DNA from: CALAGJ01 sp964293305
Lineage (GTDB): Bacteria > Bacteroidota > Bacteroidia > Chitinophagales > Chitinophagaceae
Assembly (NCBI GenBank): GCA_964293305.1
Contig: CAXYYO010000013.1
Span: forward strand, 1 to 64,000
Direction of reading: 5' to 3'
DNA length: 64,000 nucleotides
Positions 46,014-53,465 of the stretch are shown here, piece by piece (the first letter of the stretch is position 1; each line of letters opens with the position of its first letter). Under the pieces are notes generated by a model, which was not told the origin of the DNA, ran no database searches, and was given only the letters and a program-made list of their open reading frames with translations. A program made the position numbers and the translations under genes.

Positions 46014-46021
46014 CAAATGTA
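46014..46021 (-). promoter_or_regulatory. -7 element TACATTTG upstream of corA-queA
   Basis: Exact TAnnTTTG followed by C on the minus strand, 29 bases before the corA ATG at 45984; it decides the start choice. Confidence 0.5.
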
Positions 46022-46288
46022 ATGATTTCGATAGCCAAAACTTTATCCCTTCGGGGAATGATAAAGTAGGTACACCGTTTTACAGGCAATAAGGTATTGT
46101 TTCAAATGTTGGAGAATTATAGTTATAAAATGAAGTGATTGATAGTATCATAAACCCCGAAGTGATGACAAAATATTTTTTTGAGCAAGCTGGTTAGAGA
46201 GAAGCCAGTCGACAGCCAGTGAATACACCACAGATGGGTGTAAGTAGTAATATCGTAATCATTGATAATAACACCTATATTTAAGTGC

Positions 46289-46296
46289 TAACTTTG
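46289..46296 (+). promoter_or_regulatory. -7 element TAACTTTG upstream of the small membrane protein
   Basis: Exact TAnnTTTG followed by C, 25 bases before the first in-frame ATG (46322). Confidence 0.45.
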
Positions 46297-46321
46297 CTGC
46301 ATTATCTTTATTTAGAATGGG

Positions 46322-46600
46322 ATGATCATAAAAAAGCATTGTTCCAGTTATTGTCAAATTCCTATTATGGTGTATAGTGACGTGATTGGCTCCATTGGTG
46401 TGGGGCTTATTTTAATAGCCTATTTCTTAAACAGTTTTGCTTATATTTCAAAGGATGGAAGCATATTTTTTGTTCTAAATATATCAGGTTCGGCATTGGC
46501 TTGTTTTGCATCTTTCCTCATTGATTATATGCCATTTATTGTTTTGGAAGGTGCATGGTGTGTAGTGTCTGTAATTGGACTTTTGAAACGTAAAAGATAA
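46322..46600 (+). CDS. Small membrane protein (CBU_0592-like)
   Basis: 92 residues, or 77 if translation begins at the ATG at 46367 (MVYSDVIGSIGVGLILIAYF), which looks more like family N-termini. Three hydrophobic helices are predicted, with DVIGSIGVGLILIAYFLNSF and a C-terminal LEGAWCVVSVIGLLKRKR. This resembles the small CBU_0592-type membrane family of unknown function. It stands alone with its own -7 element. Confidence 0.65.
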   Translation: MIIKKHCSSYCQIPIMVYSDVIGSIGVGLILIAYFLNSFAYISKDGSIFFVLNISGSALACFASFLIDYMPFIVLEGAWCVVSVIGLLKRKR

Positions 46601-46799
46601 ACTATATTATGTATTAATTTATTAAACCCAGATAGTGAAGTTGAAATTTATTGCAAGGCCGAAACGCTGCATACAAAAGCATTTGTGAACAATTGTTGAT
46701 TTTAAAAGTTCCCTATTTCTTCTGCCAAAAACCAACCTCAAACACTTATCTATATTGCTTTTCAACTTTTCATTATAAAGCCATTATCAATATCGGGTT

Positions 46800-47300
46800 T
46801 TAAGGATTTACATTGCCATACACAGCGGCTTGAAAGTAGAATTGCTTTCCCTTTTTTGTGATGATGAATAAATTATTAAAAGCATTGTCTGGCAAATCTT
46901 TGGTTAATACCGTTCTACCTAAAATCTTATTTACAAGATCAGCTACTGTATTACTATGACCAATAATTAATGTATTTTTTTTGGTATTGCGAAGGCTGTC
47001 TGTAAATGTGGGGTTAGTGTTTGTATCGTATATCAATACGGGTAAATGATAAAACTCAGCTACAGGTGCTGCAGTAGTTCTTGTTCTGGTTGTATTAGTA
47101 GAATAAATTTGATTGATATGGGCATATTTCAAACTTTCTTGTAGTGCTATGGCTCTTTGCTGACCTGCATCAGACAAGGGTACATCGCCGCCCATTGTGG
47201 CAGTTGGTGTGGCCTTTTCTGCATGTCTTACCACATAGAATGAGGTTGTTTTGCAAGAACAAAAACTGGTGATTATAATTAGTATAAATAATTGCTTCAT
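46800..47300 (-). CDS. Histidine-phosphatase-family lipoprotein
   Basis: 166 residues with a lipoprotein signal (LFILIIITSFCSCKTT, attachment at a cysteine near 14-16). The phosphatase core has YVVRHAEK (RHG-type motif with catalytic His), an arginine in TNTTRTRTTAAPVAE, and IIGHSNTVADLV with the second histidine. Related to SixA-like enzymes but exported, so a protein phosphohistidine substrate is unlikely; target unknown. Confidence 0.83.
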   Translation of the reverse strand: MKQLFILIIITSFCSCKTTSFYVVRHAEKATPTATMGGDVPLSDAGQQRAIALQESLKYAHINQIYSTNTTRTRTTAAPVAEFYHLPVLIYDTNTNPTFTDSLRNTKKNTLIIGHSNTVADLVNKILGRTVLTKDLPDNAFNNLFIITKKGKQFYFQAAVYGNVNP

Positions 47301-47417
47301 GGCTATTTTTTTGTAAGATAAATTTGTTTAATAATACATTCCATCAAAAAGTTTTTTAGCTTCCATTAGATTTTTAAATATGTTTATTCATAATAGATAC
47401 TGAAAAATAATTGTGTC

Positions 47418-47996
47418 TTATTTTCCAAAGGCTGACAAGTTACTTCCAAAAATTTTTACAGAAATGGCTAAAAGAATTACACCAAAAAATTTGCGTACCG
47501 CTGCTAGTCCATTTACCCCCAATACTTTTTCAATCCATTGAAGGGAAATGAGTACAAGAAATACCAATACTAAATTTATAACTATACCTAAAGTAATATA
47601 TAATTCTTCAAAATTTGCTTTCAAAGACATAATGGTTGTAAGCGTACCACTTCCGGCTATTAGAGGAAAAGCAATTGGCACCAAAGTGCCACTACTTGCA
47701 TTTTCATCCTGCTTAAATAATTCAAGACCCAATACCATTTCAATACCTATCAAAAACATGATGATAGAGCCACCAATAGCAAAGGATTGTACATCTAGCC
47801 CAAGTATTTTAAGAATTGGCTTACCGGCAAAGAGAAATAAAATCATTAATCCTCCGGATACCAATGTGGCTTGTACGTTTTTTATTTGACCCATCTTTTT
47901 TTTCATGGAGATGAGTACCGGCACAGAACCAATAATGTCTATGACGGCAAATAGGGTAAATGTAACAGTAAGCAGTTTGTCAAATTCAAATGCCAT
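47418..47996 (-). CDS. marC: MarC-family integral membrane protein
   Basis: 192 residues, six predicted helices, matching the MarC/UPF0056 family (AVIDIIGSVPVLISM, FAIGGSIIMFLIGIEMVLG, VPIAFPLIAGSGTLTTIM). Although named for the mar locus, these proteins have no established transport substrate. It lies 21 bases after cobC but has its own consensus -7 element, so it need not belong to the B12 operon. Confidence 0.9.
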   Translation of the reverse strand: MAFEFDKLLTVTFTLFAVIDIIGSVPVLISMKKKMGQIKNVQATLVSGGLMILFLFAGKPILKILGLDVQSFAIGGSIIMFLIGIEMVLGLELFKQDENASSGTLVPIAFPLIAGSGTLTTIMSLKANFEELYITLGIVINLVLVFLVLISLQWIEKVLGVNGLAAVRKFFGVILLAISVKIFGSNLSAFGK

Positions 47997-48009
47997 AACA
48001 TAGTTTTTG

Positions 48010-48017
48010 CAAATATA
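48010..48017 (-). promoter_or_regulatory. -7 element TATATTTG upstream of marC
   Basis: Exact TAnnTTTG followed by C on the minus strand, 13 bases before the marC ATG and just after the cobC stop. Confidence 0.5.
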
Positions 48018-48623
48018 TTACATATATGAGGGGCGATGACGCTCAGTATGTGTTGGGGGTACATTGTGCAATATTTCGTATTGCCAAATATTATGCTCAA
48101 GGTATAATTTAACAACGCACCCATAGTAAATTTTGAATACCTTAAATGAATCGACAAGCGCTGTATTTGTAATATGTGATAAGGTACTTCTGATAATGCC
48201 AGCATGAGTTACAACAGCTAAAGGTGCTTCAGGAAATAATCTATTTTCAAATAAATCAACACAACGCTGATGTAAATCAATATAACTTTCCCCACCCGGT
48301 ATTTTTACATGTACAAAATCCTGCATCCAAGGTTCTGTTTCGGTGCGAGGTATATCATCCCATTTTCGCATTTCCCATTCCCCACAATCAAGTTCCATAA
48401 GATGTGGATGAATGATTTTTTCATGCTGAGTAAATAAACGATCAGCCAGTTTTTTACAGCGTTGTAATGGACTGGAGTAAATGGTTTTTATATGCGTGGG
48501 AATATGACCTTCAATGGCATTTGCCTCTGCTTCAAAACTTTCTGCTACATCTAAATCAGACTGTCCATAGCAAGTACCTGCTGCTACTAGCGGAGTGGTA
48601 TGTCTTACCAGATAAATTTCCAT
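48018..48623 (-). CDS. cobC: Alpha-ribazole-5'-phosphate phosphatase CobC
   Basis: A 201-residue histidine phosphatase of the phosphoglycerate-mutase fold: YLVRHTTP with catalytic His at 8, YSSPLQRCKKLADRL, and VVTHAGIIRS. Position in a B12 operon and the opening motif identify CobC, which removes phosphate from the lower-ligand nucleotide. Its start overlaps the cobS end by 19 bases, indicating coupling. Last cobalamin gene of the operon. Confidence 0.88.
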   Translation of the reverse strand: MEIYLVRHTTPLVAAGTCYGQSDLDVAESFEAEANAIEGHIPTHIKTIYSSPLQRCKKLADRLFTQHEKIIHPHLMELDCGEWEMRKWDDIPRTETEPWMQDFVHVKIPGGESYIDLHQRCVDLFENRLFPEAPLAVVTHAGIIRSTLSHITNTALVDSFKVFKIYYGCVVKLYLEHNIWQYEILHNVPPTHTERHRPSYM

Positions 48624-49387
48624 AATATGATTACACTCAAATAAAATAATAGTTCAGCCACCTGTTGTACTGTTCCCAAACAATCGCCTGTATAACCACC
48701 AATCCATTTATGATAATACCAGCGTAGATAGAGCATGCTGGTAAGTGGTATGATGAGCACCAAAATAATTGTAGGCTCCATAAACATCAACAATGGCAAT
48801 AATCCAAAGCAAGCTGCCGGCAAAATTTCAGTAGCCGTAATTCTTTTTGCTAAGGGCTTAGCTTTTGCATCTTCATTCTCTCTTACATAGTTACTAATGG
48901 GCATCAATAAAACTGCACAAAGCCGGGATGCTGCATGTGCCGCTATCAACACAAAAGGAAACTGTGTTTCGGAGAAATGATAAATTGACTGCAGGCATAA
49001 AAATTTCAAAAGCAACATACAAAACACACCCACCACTCCATAAGCCCCGCTTCTACTGTCTTTCATGATGGATAGGATTTTTTCTTTTGTCCACCCACCG
49101 CCAAAACCATCGCATACATCTGCAAAACCATCTTCATGAAAAGCACCAGTTATAAAGATGCTTGTAATCATGGAAAGCAGTATGGCAATATCCGGATTAA
49201 AGACTGCATTAAACCCAATAAATGCAAGCGCAGACAAGCCGCCAACTATCCAACCAATCAATGGAAAATAGCGGGTAGCTTTATTTAAATCTGTGGCATT
49301 ATGATTAATCCATTTTGGACATGGAATGCGTGTGTAAAACATTAAGGCAGAAAAAAAATACCTGATTTCATTTTGAATCATAAGCAT
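48605..49387 (-). CDS. cobS: Adenosylcobinamide-GDP ribazoletransferase CobS
   Basis: A 260-residue polytopic membrane enzyme that joins adenosylcobinamide-GDP and alpha-ribazole. Signature regions: FYTRIPCPKW, the acidic metal site HEDGFADVCDGFGGG, KDSRSGAYGVVG, and WIGGYTGDCLGTVQQVAELLFYL at the C-terminus. Forty bases after cobT. Confidence 0.95.
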   Translation of the reverse strand: MLMIQNEIRYFFSALMFYTRIPCPKWINHNATDLNKATRYFPLIGWIVGGLSALAFIGFNAVFNPDIAILLSMITSIFITGAFHEDGFADVCDGFGGGWTKEKILSIMKDSRSGAYGVVGVFCMLLLKFLCLQSIYHFSETQFPFVLIAAHAASRLCAVLLMPISNYVRENEDAKAKPLAKRITATEILPAACFGLLPLLMFMEPTIILVLIIPLTSMLYLRWYYHKWIGGYTGDCLGTVQQVAELLFYLSVIILWKFIW

Positions 49388-49427
49388 GGAGTAAAGCTAC
49401 TAATGTAAGCTGCAAATTATAATTGGC

Positions 49428-50477
49428 TTATTGTTTTTCTGAAACACCTGCTGATTCAAAGCTTGCCATTTCATTTAAGAAACCAACAGCACTTTGTAAT
49501 AATGGAATGGCAAGTGCAGCGCCTGTGCCCTCGCCTAATCGCATACCAAGATGGAGTAATGGTGTAGCTCCAATTTGCCGAAGCATTTTTTCATGACCAA
49601 GCTCTCCACTGGTATGTGCAAAAACGCAATATTGAAGTAAAGCACTATTACTATCAAGCGTTCTGCTTTTTTGTGTAGGTGTATCCAAAATGGTAATGGC
49701 TGCATATAAAGCCGCAGTTGCAATAAAACCATCTACTAGTATGATCATATTCAGCTTGTAAGCCTGTAAAAATGCTCCTGCCATCATGGCTATTTCAAAC
49801 CCACCAACTCTTGCCAATAATGCATGTGGGGTAATATCTTCCCGTAGGTTATGAAATTGTGCGGCATCTGATAATACATGTAATTTCTTTTGAAGTTGTT
49901 CGTCACTTGAACCCGTTCCTCTTCCTACACATTCCTCCAGAGGCAAACCTGTATAGTGGTGCATAATTAAACTGGCTGATGAAGTATTGCCAATACCCAT
50001 TTCCCCAAAGCCGATAGTATTGCATCCCTCATCAAAAATATGCTGGATAATATCTTTTCCTTTTTGTAAGGTTTGTATCAATTCTTCATGGCTCATGGCC
50101 CAGCCTTGTTTATAAGAATGGGTTCCCATTCTCTGCTTAGCATGTATGATGGGCAATGTGGAATCAAACTCAAAATTGACACCAGCATCCACCACTGTAA
50201 GTGCTGTATGGTGTTGCTTACAAAACACATTTATGGCTGCACCACCTTGTACAAAGTTTAAAACCATTTGTGCAGTTACTGCCTGCGGATAAGGATTCAC
50301 TTCGCCTTCAGCAGCTATGCCGTGATCGGCTGCAAATACAACAATATGCGGCTTTGAAATAACAGGCGAAATTGTTTGTTGTATAGTACCAATTTGTAAA
50401 GCCAATTGCTCCAATACTCCCAATGCACCAATGGGTTTTGTTTTATTATTTATTTTATGTAATAATTCAGTTTGCAT
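49428..50477 (-). CDS. cobT: Nicotinate-nucleotide--dimethylbenzimidazole phosphoribosyltransferase CobT
   Basis: Activates the lower-ligand base to its alpha-ribotide. 349 residues from the ATG at 50477; the longer open frame would overlap the preceding gene. Motifs include TKPIGALGVLEQLA, FAADHGIA, GFGEMGIGNT, GRGTGSSDE, VDGFIA and the catalytic glutamate region MRLGEGTGAALA. Starts ten bases after the Dph6-like gene. Confidence 0.95.
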   Translation of the reverse strand: MQTELLHKINNKTKPIGALGVLEQLALQIGTIQQTISPVISKPHIVVFAADHGIAAEGEVNPYPQAVTAQMVLNFVQGGAAINVFCKQHHTALTVVDAGVNFEFDSTLPIIHAKQRMGTHSYKQGWAMSHEELIQTLQKGKDIIQHIFDEGCNTIGFGEMGIGNTSSASLIMHHYTGLPLEECVGRGTGSSDEQLQKKLHVLSDAAQFHNLREDITPHALLARVGGFEIAMMAGAFLQAYKLNMIILVDGFIATAALYAAITILDTPTQKSRTLDSNSALLQYCVFAHTSGELGHEKMLRQIGATPLLHLGMRLGEGTGAALAIPLLQSAVGFLNEMASFESAGVSEKQ

Positions 50478-50487
50478 TATGTCTTGT

Positions 50488-51210
50488 TTAAATTTTTGAG
50501 ATGATATCACAGAACCAAAATCCTTTTGTGCCCACATCCTTAATGGGAGTGGGATGATTACTGTATTTAATGTCTAATGGTGTATATTTTTTTTCTCCCA
50601 GCGCTATAGCTATCGGGTGTGTATAAAACGGAGCATCAAAACAAAAACTATGAAATTCCCCATTTTCCCCGCAGGGGTCCACATGGGTTGGAAGTAGAGA
50701 TAAAAAATTTTCATCTATTATTTTACCACACCATGTTTCATCCAAATAGCCATCATTTATACAGCAGATACATGTTTTAAAACCTTTTGCTATAAAGTCT
50801 TTTACAATAAATGTAGTGTCCATTTTCCAAAGAGGAAATACAGCCTGCATATCAAGCGCAGCCATTTTTTGCTCTCTATATAAACGAAGGTCATCTAAAA
50901 AAATATCGCCAAATATTACATGATTAATTCCTTCGGATTTTGCTGAGCTAAGTGCTGCTTGCATTTGATTTTCGTATTCAATATTATTGGCTTCATACAC
51001 ATACATTTTTAGTAAGGGTATGCCCAATTGTGCAGCTTGTATATCTATTAGTTCCTCCCTGATGCCATGCATGGAAAGCCTTTTGTAGGTACCATTAAAA
51101 GTACTCAATAAATATTTTACATCATATACAGCTTCGCTGAATATTTTATGCAAAGCATAACTACTGTCTTTGCCACCACTCCAGGAAAATATTGCAGGAA
51201 TTTTACTCAT
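50488..51210 (-). CDS. Dph6-related ATP pyrophosphatase in the B12 operon
   Basis: 240 residues with the PP-loop FSWSGGKDSSYAL near the N-terminus and the family pattern SMHGIREELIDIQAAQLGIPL, then HVIFGDIFLDDLRLYRE, WCGKIID and GENGEFHSF. In eukaryotes and archaea this fold amidates diphthine on elongation factor 2, a modification bacteria lack, so a different adenylation-dependent substrate is expected. Its location between cobU and cobT under the cobalamin riboswitch suggests a corrinoid-linked job, for instance amidation or lower-ligand processing (inference). Confidence 0.8.
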   Translation of the reverse strand: MSKIPAIFSWSGGKDSSYALHKIFSEAVYDVKYLLSTFNGTYKRLSMHGIREELIDIQAAQLGIPLLKMYVYEANNIEYENQMQAALSSAKSEGINHVIFGDIFLDDLRLYREQKMAALDMQAVFPLWKMDTTFIVKDFIAKGFKTCICCINDGYLDETWCGKIIDENFLSLLPTHVDPCGENGEFHSFCFDAPFYTHPIAIALGEKKYTPLDIKYSNHPTPIKDVGTKGFWFCDIISKI

Positions 51211-51275
51211 ATTATTTCAAAAAAGAGGCCACTTGTATTTTGCAATCTGTTTTTTATTTCAATGATCTTTATCAG

Positions 51276-51791
51276 CTATGCAGTAGTATTTTTTATGGTG
51301 ACAGGAAGACCACTTACCATCAAAATAACTTTGTCTGCCACAGCTGCCACATATTGATTTGCCCAGCCTTGAAGGTCTGTAAACCTGCGCCCAATATGGG
51401 TTTCGGCATGCATGCCCATTCCAATTTCATTACTAATGATGATAAAACTGCCAGGCCTTTTACTTAAAGCATCTATCTGATTTTTAAATAATAAAAGTGA
51501 AGCGTCTACATCATTTTTTGTATCCATAAAAAAATTGGTGAGCCATAGCGTTACACAATCTATTACGCAAATTGCATTATCTATGGAAAGAGTAGAAAGG
51601 TCTCTTTGCTCTTCAATATTTGTCCAGTTATTATCTCTTTCCTGCTGGTGCCGTTGAATTCTTTTTTCAAAATCATCGTCCCAAACTTTTGCTGTTGCTA
51701 TATATACTGGATTTGTAGTAAGGGATAATGCCAATTGCTGTGCATAGCTACTCTTACCACTTCTTGCTCCACCTGTTATAAATATTATCAT
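51276..51791 (-). CDS. cobU: Adenosylcobinamide kinase/guanylyltransferase CobU
   Basis: 171 residues with P-loop GGARSGKSSYAQ at residues 7-18, the guanylylated-histidine region (RIQRHQQERDNNW, by analogy with CobU His46), CVIDCVTLWLTN and ISNEIGMGMHAETHIGRRFTDLQG (shown in two parts: ISNEIGMGMHAET, GRRFTDLQG). Phosphorylates and then transfers GMP to adenosylcobinamide. Confidence 0.94.
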   Translation of the reverse strand: MIIFITGGARSGKSSYAQQLALSLTTNPVYIATAKVWDDDFEKRIQRHQQERDNNWTNIEEQRDLSTLSIDNAICVIDCVTLWLTNFFMDTKNDVDASLLLFKNQIDALSKRPGSFIIISNEIGMGMHAETHIGRRFTDLQGWANQYVAAVADKVILMVSGLPVTIKNTTA

Positions 51792-51835
51792 TTTATAGAT
51801 TGAAACATGATGTAGATGATATTTTTATAAGTCCT

Positions 51836-52771
51836 TTAAGCTATTTGCATTTGAGTAAAGAGATTGGTAGATTTATGTTTGAGATGGATTGGGATTTGAA
51901 AAATAGAAGGGTGAAACAAAGCTGACAACAATTCTATTCCATCTACCAAAGTAGAGGCAGAGGGTTGTGTAAACAAGTCATAGTCTGCCAAATAAACCTG
52001 CTTGCTACGTACTGCTTCTATTTCCTGCCAGCCATGTTTATTTGTAAGCAAATGCATTTCTTCCATTGCTCTGTTGATATGAAATCCACATGGTGCAATT
52101 ACGATTATTTCTGGATTATATTTTATTATTTTCTCCCAATTTGTTACAATGCTATCACCTGCAGGATTACTCAGCATATCTATACCTCCTGCTTGTGCAA
52201 TCTGAAATGGAATCCAATGACCACAATTATAAATGGGCTCAATCCATTCCATAAGCAAGACCCTTTTTAAGGGCATTTTGTGCAAACGAAGTTTGTCTAA
52301 AACAGCATCAGTTTTCTTTTGGAGTAGGGCTAAATATTTATACGCAGCTTCTTCCTGCCCCAATGCTTTTGCAATTGTGATGGCCGTATAAAAAACATCT
52401 GCTAAATTATTTGGTGTGTGTGGGATAAGCTGTGGCTGTTTTGCCAAAGTGGCCACCGCAGCGGCCGTGCACTTTGTATCTATTTGACATACTTCACAGG
52501 TATCCTGTGTAAAGATGATGTCTGGTTGTATTTGATGTAGTTGTACTTCATCCACATAGTACAAACTTTTTCCTTGTGCTTTGCTGGCTGAAAATATTTT
52601 ATCTATTTCGGTACTGCTGTAATTTTTGCCTTCCATTACACAGCGCACTACTTTAGTTTTTTCTGAAAGAGCTTGTGCAGGACATTCGAAAGTAACACCT
52701 TGTAGCAGGTGTTGCAAACCCATGTCATAAATCATTTGTGTAGCAGCAGGCAAGAAGGAACAAGCAACCAT
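51836..52771 (-). CDS. BtuF-like cobalamin-binding protein without a signal peptide
   Basis: About 311 residues of the BtuF/FepB-type periplasmic-binding fold: CSFLPAATQMIYDMGL, GVTFECPAQA, LHQIQPDIIFTQDTCEVCQID, and C-terminal VYLADYDLFTQPSAS. The family normally has a signal peptide; here the mature-type start follows the ATG at 52771 directly (an apparent extra codon is TTG), so a cytoplasmic location is possible. The cysteine cluster CEVCQIDTKC is typical of this B12-linked subgroup. btuC and btuD do not follow. Confidence 0.8.
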   Translation of the reverse strand: MVACSFLPAATQMIYDMGLQHLLQGVTFECPAQALSEKTKVVRCVMEGKNYSSTEIDKIFSASKAQGKSLYYVDEVQLHQIQPDIIFTQDTCEVCQIDTKCTAAAVATLAKQPQLIPHTPNNLADVFYTAITIAKALGQEEAAYKYLALLQKKTDAVLDKLRLHKMPLKRVLLMEWIEPIYNCGHWIPFQIAQAGGIDMLSNPAGDSIVTNWEKIIKYNPEIIVIAPCGFHINRAMEEMHLLTNKHGWQEIEAVRSKQVYLADYDLFTQPSASTLVDGIELLSALFHPSIFQIPIHLKHKSTNLFTQMQIA

Positions 52772-52817
52772 CAATTGATATATTTATTTTTTAAAAATGG
52801 CAGTAAAAGGAATTGCA

Positions 52818-53405
52818 CTATGCAACTGCCAATTGTGGTTGTTGCTTTTTGAGCCATTCGAAACTGCCAAACATGACGCCACTATACACAATGGTACCTA
52901 TTAAAAAATTCCTCATAAATGGAAAACCTTGTACATAGCATTGGAGTAAACCATTTATATCTCTGCTTAGAGGCTGACCGGTGCGTATGTCCATACCACC
53001 TCCTGCCCATACAGTAAAATCTGCAATAGCCCAATGGGAAAGAGAAGCAACAATGGCTGCTAATATTACATTTTTTACTCCCACATTTTTAAGTATCCAT
53101 TTGCCTATAAAACTTATTAAAATAAATATGCCATAAATCCAATACCAACCGCTGTACATAAAACCATATTTCCCTGCGAAAACAAAATTATTAATGATGA
53201 TATCACTTACGAATAATGTAAGCAAAGGAAATAAAACGGCTTTCCACTGTTTTGTAAAGTAAGCCCCACCAAATAAGCCCATGGCACCAATGGGTGTAAA
53301 GTTGCTCCATGGAGTTAGAGATGCTGCATTGGGTATGCGCATAGCGGCTACAACTATCATAAACAATGCAAGAACTAGAAAGCGGGGATTGAATTTTTCT
53401 GTCAT
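52818..53405 (-). CDS. DUF6580-like membrane protein, candidate B12-related transporter component
   Basis: 195 residues with five or six hydrophobic helices and conserved NFTPIGAMGLFGGAYF, PLLTLFVSDIIINN, and SHWAIADFTVW. Such proteins occur in riboswitch-linked cobalamin loci of Bacteroidota and resemble S components of ECF transporters, but no ECF ATPase is nearby. Role in inner-membrane uptake of corrinoid or a precursor is inferred from context only. Confidence 0.7.
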   Translation of the reverse strand: MTEKFNPRFLVLALFMIVVAAMRIPNAASLTPWSNFTPIGAMGLFGGAYFTKQWKAVLFPLLTLFVSDIIINNFVFAGKYGFMYSGWYWIYGIFILISFIGKWILKNVGVKNVILAAIVASLSHWAIADFTVWAGGGMDIRTGQPLSRDINGLLQCYVQGFPFMRNFLIGTIVYSGVMFGSFEWLKKQQPQLAVA

Positions 53406-53416
53406 AAAATTGTTTT

Positions 53417-53451
53417 ATAAAACCGGATGATCGCTATCACCCGGTTTTTAC
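53417..53451 (-). promoter_or_regulatory. Intercistronic hairpin after btuB
   Basis: On the minus strand AAACCGG pairs with CCGGTTT, then a G-T wobble, then TGAT/ATCA around a 4-nt loop, ending in a short TTTTA run. It sits between btuB and the next gene, so it may act as a partial terminator or RNA-end protector giving more btuB than cob mRNA. Confidence 0.6.
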
Positions 53452-53465
53452 ATTTATATAAAAAT

